A DNA stretch of 64,000 nucleotides. Source: Amyelois transitella (Eukaryota; Arthropoda; Insecta; Lepidoptera; Pyralidae). Both the position numbers and the translations under genes were made by a program. The DNA is taken from the NCBI RefSeq assembly GCF_032362555.1, contig NC_083506.1, forward strand, positions 1,535,501 to 1,599,500, read 5' to 3'. The notes beneath the pieces were generated by a model. It made no database searches. It had not been told where the DNA came from and was given only the letters and a program-made list of their open reading frames with translations. Every line of letters begins with the position of its first letter. Position 1 is the stretch's first letter. Below, piece after piece: positions 1-12,100 of the stretch.

Positions 1-129
1 TCAAAAAAAGGTATATTTTGAATATATTTTTTACCGCTAATATGTTATTACAATTTTTCTGAAGAACCAACAACATTGTCCCTAGCGTAATGTGGATCTT
101 TGTCTAATTTAAAAATGTTTTGCTTTTAG

Positions 130-3100
130 AGATGAAAAACCTACACCACAAGACTGGGCCGAGCTGCTCAAAGATATTCTTGAATTACAATCGACACTGT
201 TAACTTGCGTCACTAAAGAAGAATGTTATGAGGTGTGTACTAGAATATAAGATTATAATTGAAATGATATTGAATTTCGTCTATGAAAACTTAGTACCAT
301 TATATGAGATTTCTTTAGTTTTTAAGTATGCAGAGATCGTGGCAAGTCGAAAGAGGTAGTCTCTGCCTACCCCTTCGGGAAAGAGGCGTGATCTTATGTA
401 TGTATGTATGTAGTTTTTACAGCAGAATTATGAAAAGGAAATTGGATCAAAAATATTTATTCTTCTGGCTTGTTCACTGGACTTCTGTAACACAGGCCTT
501 GCCTTCATCAGTCTCCAGTCTCTATCAATTGGTGTTGGTAACAACAATTTATTATATACCTATGTATTTTTCAGGTACGATTGTTGGTTGGGGGAAATAA
601 AAGATTTTTTACTTTAGTTTACTTTTATTTATATCAGCGCCGTGTGGTTCCCGGCACCAATACAAAAAAGAACGGGACCACTCCATCTCATTCCCATGGA
701 TTTCGTAATAGGCGACTGAGGTATAGGTTTACAAACTTAGTATTCTTTTTTAGGCGATGGGCCAGCAACCTGCCACTATTTGAATCTCAATTCTAACATT
801 AAGCCAAATAGCTGACCGTGGCCATTCAATTTTTTTAAGACTGGTGGCTCTGTCTACCCCGCAAGGGATATAGACGTGACCATATGTATGTATGTATTAT
901 TTCTATCTAAACCTAAATATCCTATGTCATTTTCTCATATACAATTCTAGATCTACGCGTCATCCCTGCTGACATCGGGCGATGCGAACAGTATTCGTTT
1001 AGCTGCCGATGTTCTCACGTGTAGTACTGATAACCGCGAGCCGAGGCGCAACGGCCCACAAGTCCCTTACGAGCGGAGCGTACAACTCGCGACAGCTGCT
1101 TCCAAGGAATACTTCAATTCTGCGTCTTCACTGTCCGACCCGGCCCTGGAACTCGCCAAGTAGGTGAATTTATATCGACAATGTCTTCTAGGGAAATGTC
1201 AGGTCAAGAGAACCGTGAACTTACGTACTCGCATGAGAAGACTGATAGATTTGAATGAAACAAAATAAGTAAGCGGGGATTGTTGCAAGTAGGAAGGTGT
1301 AGGCGCTCTCTGCCGGTCCAAAGAAGAGGGGTGTATTTATGTTAAACTATTCTATCGGTTAATGTACATATAGTTTTAATGACCGCGAGCCAAGGCGCAA
1401 CGGCCCACAAGTTTCTTACGAGCGGAGCGTGCAACTTGCGACAGCTGCTTCCAAGGAATACTTCAATTCTGCGTCTTCACTGTCCGACCCGGCCCTGGAA
1501 CTCGCCAAGTAAGTGAATTTATATCGACAATGTCTTCTAGGGAAGTATCAACTCGCATGAGAAGACTATTTGAATGAAGCAAAATAAGTAAGCAGGGATT
1601 GTTGCAAGTAGGAAGGTGTAGGCGCTCTCTGCCGGTCCGATGAAGAGGGGTGTATGATAGATGATTCTATCGGTTAATGTACATATAGTACTGATAACCG
1701 CGAGCCGAGGCGCAACGGCCCACAAGTTTCTTATGAGCGGAGCGTGCAACTTGCGACAGCTGCTTCCAAGGAATACTTCAATTCTGCTTCCTCACTGTCC
1801 GAACCTGCTCTGACACTTGCTTAGTTACTACAATTAAATTTATATCTCACACTTATAACTAGACTATACTACAACTTGATAAAATCGGGAATTTTTTTTT
1901 TGTAATAAATAAATAAATAAATAAATATATATGGGACAAATTACACTGATCGAGTTAGCCTCGAAGTAAGTTCGAAACTTGTGTTACGAGATACTAACTC
2001 AACGATACTATATTTTATAATAAATACTTATATAGATAAACATCCAAGACCCAGGCCAATTAGAAAAAGTTCTTTTCTCATCATGCCCTGACCGGGATTC
2101 GAACCCGGGACCTCCGGTGTCGCAGACAAGCGTACTACCGCTGAGCCACAGAGGCCGTCCATGTAATGTTAGGTACTTAAGGTTAAGGGGCCTGTACGAT
2201 ATAATTGGTGAATAAAATTTTTAGTTATTAAATTATTGTAAATAACTAGAGGCTGTCCGCGACTTCGTCCGCATGGAAACCCTATTAATCCCGCGGGAAC
2301 TCCGGGCTAAAAAGTAGCCTATGTGTTATTCTGGGTCTTCAGCTACCTACATACCAAATTTCATGGTAATCGGTTCAGTAGTTTTTGCGTGAAAGAGTAA
2401 CAAACATCCATACTGACATCCTGACATACTCACAAACTTTCACATTTATAATATGAATAGGATTGTCTGTCTGTTCGTCCGAGAAAGAGGCGTTATTTAA
2501 ACTATAAATTATAAAAATGAATAATTTTCAGATGCTGTTTGTCGCTCATAAAAGACGGGAATGCGGAAATAGAAGAAGAATTGGATCTCATTGCGGCGTT
2601 ACAAATATTGAACTCCTTCGAATTGACCCTACTCCCTATTCAAGGTAAGTAATATGTGTTTTTTTAGCACGTATTGTTAAATATCTGAACACTATCTTCA
2701 CCGTGTGGTTCGCGGCATCAATAGAAAGAAGAATAGACCAATCCATCTTTTCCCCATGGATGTCGTAAAAGGCGACTAAGGGATAGGCTTATAATCTTGG
2801 GATTCTTCTTCAATGCAATGGGCTGCGACCTATCAGTGTTTGAATCTCAATTCTATTATTTAGCCAAACAGCTGAACGTGGCCTATCGAGTCTTTTCAAG
2901 ACTGTTGGCTCTGTCTACCCCGCAAAGGATATAGGCGTGCTTAGATGTATGTACGTTATACACTATCAACTATCAATAGGTGTATAATAAAAAGTTATAT
3001 TTACTAAAACTAGTATACATAATTCCGATAGAGTCATTGGTACATGGCCGAGATAGGATGTAAACCTGTGTCTCCAGGCGCATAATTTACGCATTTTAGT

Positions 3101-6100
3101 CGTGCCACATAACTATTTGACCACCGACGCTCAAATGATTGTATTGTATTCTTATAGACACTGACGAAGCGTCTGGATAACTTCAAATCTATACTAATAT
3201 TATAAAGCAGAAGAGTTTGTTTGTTTGTTTGAACACGCTAATCTTAGAAACTACTGGTTCTAATTGAAAAAATATTTTTGCGTTGAATGGACCAATTATC
3301 TAGGAAGGCTTTAGGCTATATATCATCACGCTGCAACTATTAGGAGCGAAGAAGTAATGGAAAATGTGAAAAAAATCGGGGAGAATTATTTATCCTTGAG
3401 GGCTTCAATGATGCCACAAATAACTATTCCACGCGGACGAAGTCGTGGGCACATCTAGTTAGAAATATTAATATAACAATACATTATCTTGGTTCCAGTC
3501 CGTCTGTGCGAAGACAGAATGAGTTTGATAGAAGACTGTCTCAAGGCGGACTCGAACGCGTACCTCGCCAGTCACAAACTTTTGAAATTGGCAAAGTTGC
3601 TGAAAATCGCCGGCGATGATGAACAAACTCGGTGAGTGAACTTTCCATTTGATACAATATATCTTAAATAAAAAATAAAAATTATTGTTATATATAGGTT
3701 TATACGATATGTTTCTCGCATGTTTCTCGGGTTTCTCACCGACATTTATTTTACATAAATGTAAATATTAGTGTTTAAAAATCAAAAATGTATAAACCAT
3801 TGCTTTGTAGTTGTTTCACATAAATTTTTCATGTTTTTAAACGAAGTGACTCCCGTCTGTCCTCCGAGATCTTTGCAGAGGATATAAAGGATGCAAAGCA
3901 TATTGAATCATGGTAAAAGTTGCACTTAATTAATGTGTAATGATCAAACATGTGGCTCTGAAACCAGTGTTATGGCATTTTTTCCCATTTGAAATGGCAA
4001 TGCTGTCAGCCTTCTGGGCACACTCCCGCAAGTTGATGCTATTCAGGGACTGTACAATTTGTAAATAAAATTTTAATATGTTATCATCTTTTTTTACTTT
4101 GTAATCATTAAGTCGTTTAGATATTATATATTGTAAAGTATATGGCAATCATCAACTTCTATGTAGGGACTGTACAATTTCTAAATTTAATTTATATATA
4201 CATATGTATATGTAATAGTATGTAATCGTTTTTTTTTTATAAGTAAGTTTATTTTCATAAAGTTATTTAGATATTTTAATATTGTATACCTAGTTAGTTG
4301 ATGGCGATCATAATTTTAATTGCTATCTACACTGACGTTAGCCACCATATTCCCCCCCAGCGAGGGCCAAGTGCTGGTGCTGGTCGGGGAGTACGCGCTG
4401 CAGGCGGGGCGCGCGGGGCGGGGCGCGGCCGCCGACGCCGCGCACCGGCTGGCCGCGCTGCGGTACGCGCCCGCCGCCGACCTCATGGCCAGGGTCGCCG
4501 CCAGGTGATACACGAACAGATACATGTACATAACACCACACCGCTGGCCAGGGTCGCCGCCAGGTGATACACAAACAGATACATGTACATACTACTCTGT
4601 CAAGAAAGTAGCAGGAAAAGATCAATAATACACAAACTGTTTGTTATTCATCCAAATTTATTTTATCACCTTCAAAATATGCTCCTTTAGAAACGATACA
4701 CTTACGCCAACGAATAATCCAATCATCAAAACATTTTTTAAACGCTGTTTCCGGAATTGAGGTCAGTTCTCGCCGCGAATTCTCTTTTATGTCTTCTACC
4801 GATTGAAAACGGGTGCCACGAAGTGGTAATTTGAGTTTAGGAAAAAGAAAAAAGTCGGCTGGAGCCATATCTGGTGAATATGGTGGTTGCTCGATGGTAT
4901 TTGTTGAGTGTTTGGTTAAAAATTCGTTCACAATGATGGCCTTGTGCGAAGGTGCATTATCATGGTGCAAAATCCAAGAATTTTCTTTCCACAAATCTGG
5001 CCTTTTTCGTCGGATTTGCTCTCTTAAACGCCGCATAACACTCAAATAATATTCCTTATTTACCGTTTGACCTTCCGGCAAGAATTCCGAGTGCACAACA
5101 CCGCGATAGTCAAAGAAAACAGTCAACATGACTTTGACTTTTGAACGACTTTGGCGTGGTTTTTTCGGTTTCGGTTCAGTTGGAAGGCGCCACTCCGAAG
5201 CTTGTTGACTAGTTTGCATGTCAAACTCGTAAACCCACGTCTCGTCACCAGTAACAATGCGTTTCATGAATGTTGGGTCGGAATTGACTCGTTCTAGCAT
5301 GTCCTCAGCGACTCTCATGCGATTGAGTTTTTGAAAAAAATTCAGGTCTTTTGGGACTAGCCGAGCGGCAACATGTTTCATACCCAAATTATTAGTTAAA
5401 ATGGTACGGATCGACTCGTGAGATACAGAAAGTTCGGTGGCTATCTCTCTCAAAGTTGAATGAGGATTTTCAGTCACTATTTCCTTCACTTTTGCGATGT
5501 TAACTTCAGTTGCAGACGTTGATGGCCTACCAGAGCGAGGCAAATCTTCCATCACATCTCGACCGCTTTTGAACGCTTTGTACCACTCATAAGCACGAGT
5601 TTTTGATAAAGTCGATTCACCGTAAGCCTTCTGTAACATTTTCAGTGACTCCGAACACGATATTCCATTGGCAATGCAAAATTTAAGACAAACTCTTTGT
5701 TCGATGTTTTTATCCATTATGAAATTAGCAATACACACTAGATATGATATAACTAAAATTAGCACTGTATTTAATGTAAACAACAGATGCAACTCAAACT
5801 CCGCGCCAAAATGGAAAACAGTTGTGCCAATCTAACAACAACAAAAAAAACAAAAATTTGAATTTGGAACCATAAATAAATAATCCATTCCCGATACTTT
5901 TCTGACTGAATGTATAACATACACCGCTGGCCAGGGTCGCCGCCAGGTGATACACGAACTGCTGGACTGTCGCGGCCAGGTGATGATGATGACACGACTA
6001 GACACATGCACTAGATACATGTACCTATACTGCTTACTTGCTCTGCTTGCTGCTGCACTGAATTACTTGTCTACGGAGTGAGATACGGACGTCTGCCTCG

Positions 6101-9100
6101 AAAATTTCTCACGTTATACATACATACATATGGTCACGTCTATATCCCTTGCGGGATAGACAGAGCCAGTCTTGAAAAGACTGATAGGCCACGTTCAGCT
6201 ATTTGGCTGAATGATAGAATTGAGATTCAAATAGTGACAGGTCGATAGCCCATCGCCTAAAAAAGAATCCCAAGTTTGTAAGCCTATCCCTTAGTCGCTT
6301 TTTACGACATCCATGGGAAAGAGATGGAGTGGTCCTATTCTTTTTTTGTATGAGTGCCAGGAACCACACGGCACTCTCACGTTTATTATCACTCATGGCA
6401 TTACGAGTATTATCACTCATGGCCAAGGTGGTTCCGTAAATATTATACCGTAAGTTTACAAGGATATGAGTTACAGGCGTCCGTTGGCCCCCTGTTAAAA
6501 ATCAGTGACGATAGGAGGTTAATGTTATAAGTAATGTAGAACTAAAGGTTAACTAGAAATGACGTCCGCCCGCAAACAAACACCCGCTGATCTCATGGCC
6601 AGCGTCGCTGCCAGGTGCGTAGATAATTTGCATGTGTTACGAAAGTAGCGCGTTTCAATTTCTCTGTAGCGTGATTTGGTTCGCGGAAGCGATAAGCTTC
6701 GAAAACGACTTAACCGATTTCGATGGCCCACGAAGTCCAAAATTTTATTAGAAGATCCTTTATATGTTTTAAATTTGATCAAAATCAGACATACAGTTCG
6801 AACATCGCTTTAAAAACAATATGTACTTTATATAAATAATATACAAAAATTTGTGTTCGCTCCAAGTTGATTTGTATTTTACGGTTCGCGCGATTAATCA
6901 TCAATTAGTGTTCATGTTGAAAACTGTTGTAATGTTATCAGGGGCGGCACAGATCGCGCCTCAATCAGGAAGCTGCTGGCCGCGTCGGCTGCGCACGCGC
7001 CACCTGAAGCTATCGAGTTTGTGCTGCGCGGCAGGTAACATGGCTACTTGCAATGACCATTTACATATAGATGTATCTCGAAACTCTTTCACATTGATAT
7101 ATAGAGCCTCTGGTAATTATAATTCGGATGAACATCCCAGTAGCTAAATGTCAATCGACAAACGAAAGAGCAGCGTCAAAGAGATAGCCATAGATAAATT
7201 TATCACTAGATGGAGTAATACTATACAATCATCGCTTCAAAATGCGGGTAATGGTTTTTATTAAAACTGCTACGCGGTATCTAATGTGGTATTTATCTAA
7301 GACGTTAGTGGCTCATAACAGAAACGCTTTCGAGCGTTTGACATTTGGCTAAGGGCCTGGTGTTCAAAATCATGATAATCGTTCATATTTACAGAACTTC
7401 CTTCTTAAATAAAACAAATTGATTTTTGTATGAATTAATAAAATTATTACCCAAAAAAAGTTTGTCTGGTTACAAGGCCGTAAGACATTTTGATTTTAAC
7501 AGAGAGAGTGAGAAACATAGAAATCTGAATGAGTGTCAGATTTTATCCTCTCCTCACTGTCTTATCAAAACTCAAAAACTAGTATCACCACGACAAAATG
7601 GCGCCATTTTATCTTTTAGGTTGGAACTAGAACTTGAAGGCCTTTACCAAATGGGAGCCGCGCTGAAGGAGCAGGGTCGGCTGGAGGATCACCGGTGGCC
7701 GTCCACCGATGACGACTTCGCCGATGCCATCACCACGGTAATTTTGCAATGTTTTATGTGTTTATAAATCTCAATTCCATCATTGAGTCATAAAGCTGGA
7801 CATGCCCTTACAGTCTTTTGAAGACCTTTGGTTCTGTCTACTGAAGGCAGACGTGATTGTATGTATATGTGTATGTTTATCGTGGTATCTCATTTTCTTT
7901 CCATGACACATTCTCACATTCTTTCCATGAACAGACAAAATTATGCGTTTTTTGTGTATATGTATGTTTCAAATAATGATTACAGAGTATTCTTTGCTAT
8001 GTACAGTACCCCGACAAAATTTACATCACGAGTCATCTTGTTTATCTTTGAAGACTAAAATGGACTGATGCTAATTCAAATAGTATTTTTTTTATACCAA
8101 CCGACGTATTCCAATCTTTTACTTTGTAGTAACATTTAATTTGTCTTTGAAAAATATAATAATTAATTAGGCCGTGTTTGTTACAGCCTATCATCGAGAA
8201 AAAAGATTTGGTAGCTCCTGATGAGCCGGAGAAGAAGCCTCTGTTCAATTATTTGCTCGATACATTCCAAAGCAAGTTCTATCAAAGGTAATATCTTAAA
8301 TATATACGGTAAGTATAGTAGATGGTTTTTATAGGACAAGTTTATAGCTAGTAGCGAATCACACTTTCTTTCTATAATGTTAGTGAGCTGTAAAATTTGC
8401 TATGTCTTTACTGGTTTCTTATTTTTTGGCGCTTTATTTAAGTTACAATAAGTTTGCTTCTTTTTTTCTAACTACCTTCCTTATCTGATCAATCGCTAAT
8501 CAGCTGGATTATTTCGCATATACTTGTCTAGGCATTGTAATTAAAACTTAACTCTTTATTTCAGCGAAAACAAGAGCTCAAGCCCAGACCAGACCGAGCG
8601 TTCAGTTCACGTGCAAGAATTCTACCGCTCATTATACCCGTCCCACGACGTTTCCACTTCGTACTATGGCTACGATCGGTTCTCGATCCCCGACAGCGGC
8701 GACGCGAGTTCTGGCCACGCCGCGCTCAAGTGGTACTACATCCAGAACTGTCTAGAAGACGGTGAATACGCTCAGGACGAAATTGAAGGTAATTGAGTCA
8801 ATGTTGGACATATTTCTCCCCAGAACTTCACGTGACGTTTCAACTTCTTACTACGGCTACGATCGGTTCTCGATCCCCGACAGCGGCGACGCGAGTTCGG
8901 GTCACGCCGCGCTCAAGTGGTACTACATCCAGAACTGTCTGGAAGACGGTGAATACGCTCAGGATGAAATTGAAGGTAATTGAGTCAATGTTGGACATAT
9001 TTCTCCCATAGAGCTTCACGTGACGTTTCAACTTCTTACTACGGCTACGGTCGGTTCTCGATTCCCGACAGCGGCGCTGCGAGTTCGGGTCACGCCGCGC

Positions 9101-12100
9101 TCAAGTGGTACTACATCCAGAACTGTCTGGAAGACGGTGAATACGCTCAGGACGAAATTGAAGGTAATTGAGTCAATGTTGGACATATTTCTCCCTAGAG
9201 CTTCACGTGATGTTTCAACTTTTTACTACGGCTACGATCGGTTCTCGATCCCCGACAGCGGCGACGCGAGTTCTGGCCACGCCGCGCTCAAGTGGTACTA
9301 CATCCAGAACTGTCTGGAAGACGGTGAATACGCTCAGGATGAAATTGAAGGTAATTGAGTCAATGTTGGACATATTTCTCCCATAGAGCTTCACGTGACG
9401 TTTCAACTTCTTACTACGGCTACGGTCGGTTCTCGATTCCCGACAGCGGCGCTGCGAGTTCGGGTCACGCCGCGCTCAAGTGGTACTACATCCAGAACTG
9501 TCTAGAAGACGGTGAATACGCTCAGGACGAAATTGAAGGTAATTGAGTCAATGTTGGACATATTTCTCCCTAGAGCTTCACGTGATGTTTCAACTTCTTA
9601 CTACGGCTACGGTCGGTTCTTGATCCCCGACAGCGGCGACGCGAGTACTCACCACGCCGCCTTCAAATGGTACATTGGTTGTAATGAAAAAAGAACTGAA
9701 TTGAGTGCTCTGGCAAACGAAAAAGACTTTGAACCAACTAAGAGTGTTATATAAATGATTTCCTCCTCCTGGCTTTTGTCTCGATTACATCCTCATCACT
9801 CAGGAGAGGAGCGCGGTGTATGCTTTTTACTATAAATCCTGGATTGGGACAGTTTTTTACAAGAAGCGACTGTCATCTAACCTCCGTAACCTTTGCAGAT
9901 AAACCTAACCCGTATTGGATTGGAAACCTAAACATTCAGGCAACTTGTTTCCTCAAGATGCTTAGCCTCACCGTAAGAACATCATGTTAGATAAATGATT
10001 AGTGGTACTTCAAAGAGAAAGTCTCACTTACTTTTTAACCCTTTTTGTATTAATGATTGAACATTACCTCCACAGTGGTCCAAAAGTGCGCCGAGGAGTT
10101 GCTGTACAAGGACACCCCTCTGAGCATTGCGTGCCTGCTGCGCAGCGCTCAGACGCCGGCCGCCATGAGCGCGCTGGTGACGTCACAGCAGCCGGCCGCC
10201 GCCGCGCTGTACGCCGCGCTGGTGCGCTGCAACGCGCCCGAGCTCCGCGACTACGTGTACCTCGCGAGGCCGGCCGAGGTGATGTAGCACGTGCAGCAGT
10301 TACAGCTCAGCGTGACGTCACAGCAGCCGGCCGCTGGTGCGCTGCAACGCGCCCGAGCTCCGCGACTACGTGTACCTCGCGAGGCCGGCCGAGGTGATGT
10401 AGCACGTGCAGCAGTTACAGCTCAGCGTGACGTCACAGCAGCCGGCCGCTGGTGCGCTGCAACGCGCCCGAGCTCCGCGACTACGTGTACCTCGCGAGGC
10501 CGGCCGAGGTGATGTAGCACGTGCAGCAGTTACAGCTCAGCGTGACGTCACAGCAGCCGGCCGCTGGTGCGCTGCAACGCGCCCGAGCTCCGCGACTACG
10601 TGTACCTCGCGAGGCCGGCCGAGGTGATGTAGCACGTGCAGCAGTTACAGCTCAGCGTGACGTCACAGCAGCCGGCCGCTGGTGCGCTGCAACGCGCCCG
10701 AGCTCCGCGACTACGTGTACCTCGCGAGGCCGGCCGAGGTGATGTAGCACGTGCAGCAGTTACAGCTCAGCGTGACGTCACTAACACCTGACCGTCATCA
10801 TTCGAATGGTTTCCATCTAGCTCTGTTGGAGGCGACTTGCATCTAACGTTTCTCCCCAGATTTCACCAGGTCATCAGTCCATCTCGAGTGAGAAAAAAAT
10901 CTGAGTAAAGTTAAAATGTTGTGAACGGAGTGTGTTTTCATCGGAACCTTTGAAGGAGAGTGACAGTTTTACAGAGAGTTCCGGTGCGCGAGAAAGCTGT
11001 TTAAAAACATTGCTAGAAAAAGTTGGCTTATATACTTGGGATTCTTTTTTTAGACGATGGGCTTGTAACCTGTCACTATTGGAATCTCAATTCTATCATT
11101 AAGACAACCAGCTGAAAGTAGCCTTTCAGTCTTTAGGAAGACTGTTGTCTCTGTCTACCCCGCAAGGGATATAGAAGTGATTGTATGTATATATTCCTAT
11201 TCAACAGATGGCGCGCACTACCCTAAAAGAGAAGAACGCTTCAGAAGAACAAATGGAAGTGATAAAGCAATGTATAGCGCGGCTCAGTGGCATGGGGGAG
11301 GTAGACCGGCTGCGGAGACTCGGGTTCCAAGTCAACGGACTGCTGTACAACGCTGACGAGGACTATCGAAACGAGATGATTTACAGGGTCGCTAGGTATA
11401 CGTTTTGTATAGTGATACTCTTTAAATTGTACTCTTTTATTGTTGAAGAGGAAGGCTAAGGCGATCATACCTTGATTAAATCCGGTACGTCCTGGTGGAA
11501 GTTCAGGTTGAGAGTACCCTTAACCGACGAGCTACATGAAGAGATTTGTGAATTTAGTTGAATCGAAAGAAGTATGCAGGGATCACAGTCCTTTGCCACG
11601 GCAAGTCTATGCCTACCTCTCCAGTAAAGGAGAGTGATTTTATGTCATATACTCTTTTACTTATATGAGAGCGTCGGTGGTCGAATCGGTAAGGTGTCTG
11701 GTTAAAAATGCGTGTGACGCAAAAAGGTACAGGTTTGAATCCCACCTCGGCCATACATACTCGTAGTTTTGAAAATAGTCATTCATTAGTTTAAATACTA
11801 ACCAATGCTCTAACGGTGAGGGATAAAATCGCGAGGAAACTTGTACATTCAAGCAACTGGATGTGTAACTATCTGTCTACCCCGCAAGGGATATAGACGT
11901 GATTATATGTATGTATGTATGCAATTTAAAATGCTGTCAGTGTCATGGGCACCTTACCTTCCCATCATTAACGATTCGGGGCGGACTTATTGACAAATGA
12001 TATATTGACATTTTATTGTTTTATGTTTAACAAATTTTATTAATATTGATATATAGTATATACATTTAAAGAATTAATTCAATTACAAGATGTATTTTAT

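Larger units (their letters stand above)
4487..6615 (+). repeat. Repeated 3' edge of NBAS exon 4361-4504 (about 59-bp unit)
   Basis: The exon end plus donor (GGCCAGGGTCGCCGCCAG, then GTGATAC) occurs at 4487, 4546 and 5929; a diverged copy sits at about 6587-6615. The 4546 and 5929 copies are 58 bp apart once the 1,323-bp mariner and its duplicated TA are removed, so the mariner landed inside an existing array. Reading past the donor gives an immediate TGA. Confidence 0.85.

Noticed and set aside
581-796. 71-codon frame (and similar frames at 6199, 17050, 58307)
   Set aside because: These translate interspersed repeat A, which is non-coding.
1378-1825. Mutually exclusive alternative exons of NBAS
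   Set aside because: Copies 2 and 3 lack the acceptor and the first ~75 nt of the exon, and copy 3 has a stop and no donor.
2083-2158. tRNA gene (also 43877-43951)
   Set aside because: Both have pol III boxes but are heads of near-identical SINEs with ATTT tails, so they are retroposons.
4298-4625. Overlapping GC-rich open frames on both strands
   Set aside because: Shadows of the NBAS exon 4361-4504 and its repeated edge.
8762-9754. Open frames across the 187-bp array read as a tandem-repeat protein (repeated DVSTSYYGYDRFS)
   Set aside because: The joining 35 nt is too short for an insect intron, read-through meets TGA, and splicing to the AG before each copy puts the exon text out of frame (10 nt before the GAC codon where phase needs 2 mod 3).
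10002-10742. Arginine/alanine-rich repeated open frames
   Set aside because: They are other-frame readings of the GC-rich 115-bp repeat; the supported frame is the NBAS exon ending at 10278.
10164-10790. Possible CRISPR-like array
   Set aside because: Units are contiguous 115-bp copies of an exon end with no unique spacers, in a eukaryotic gene.
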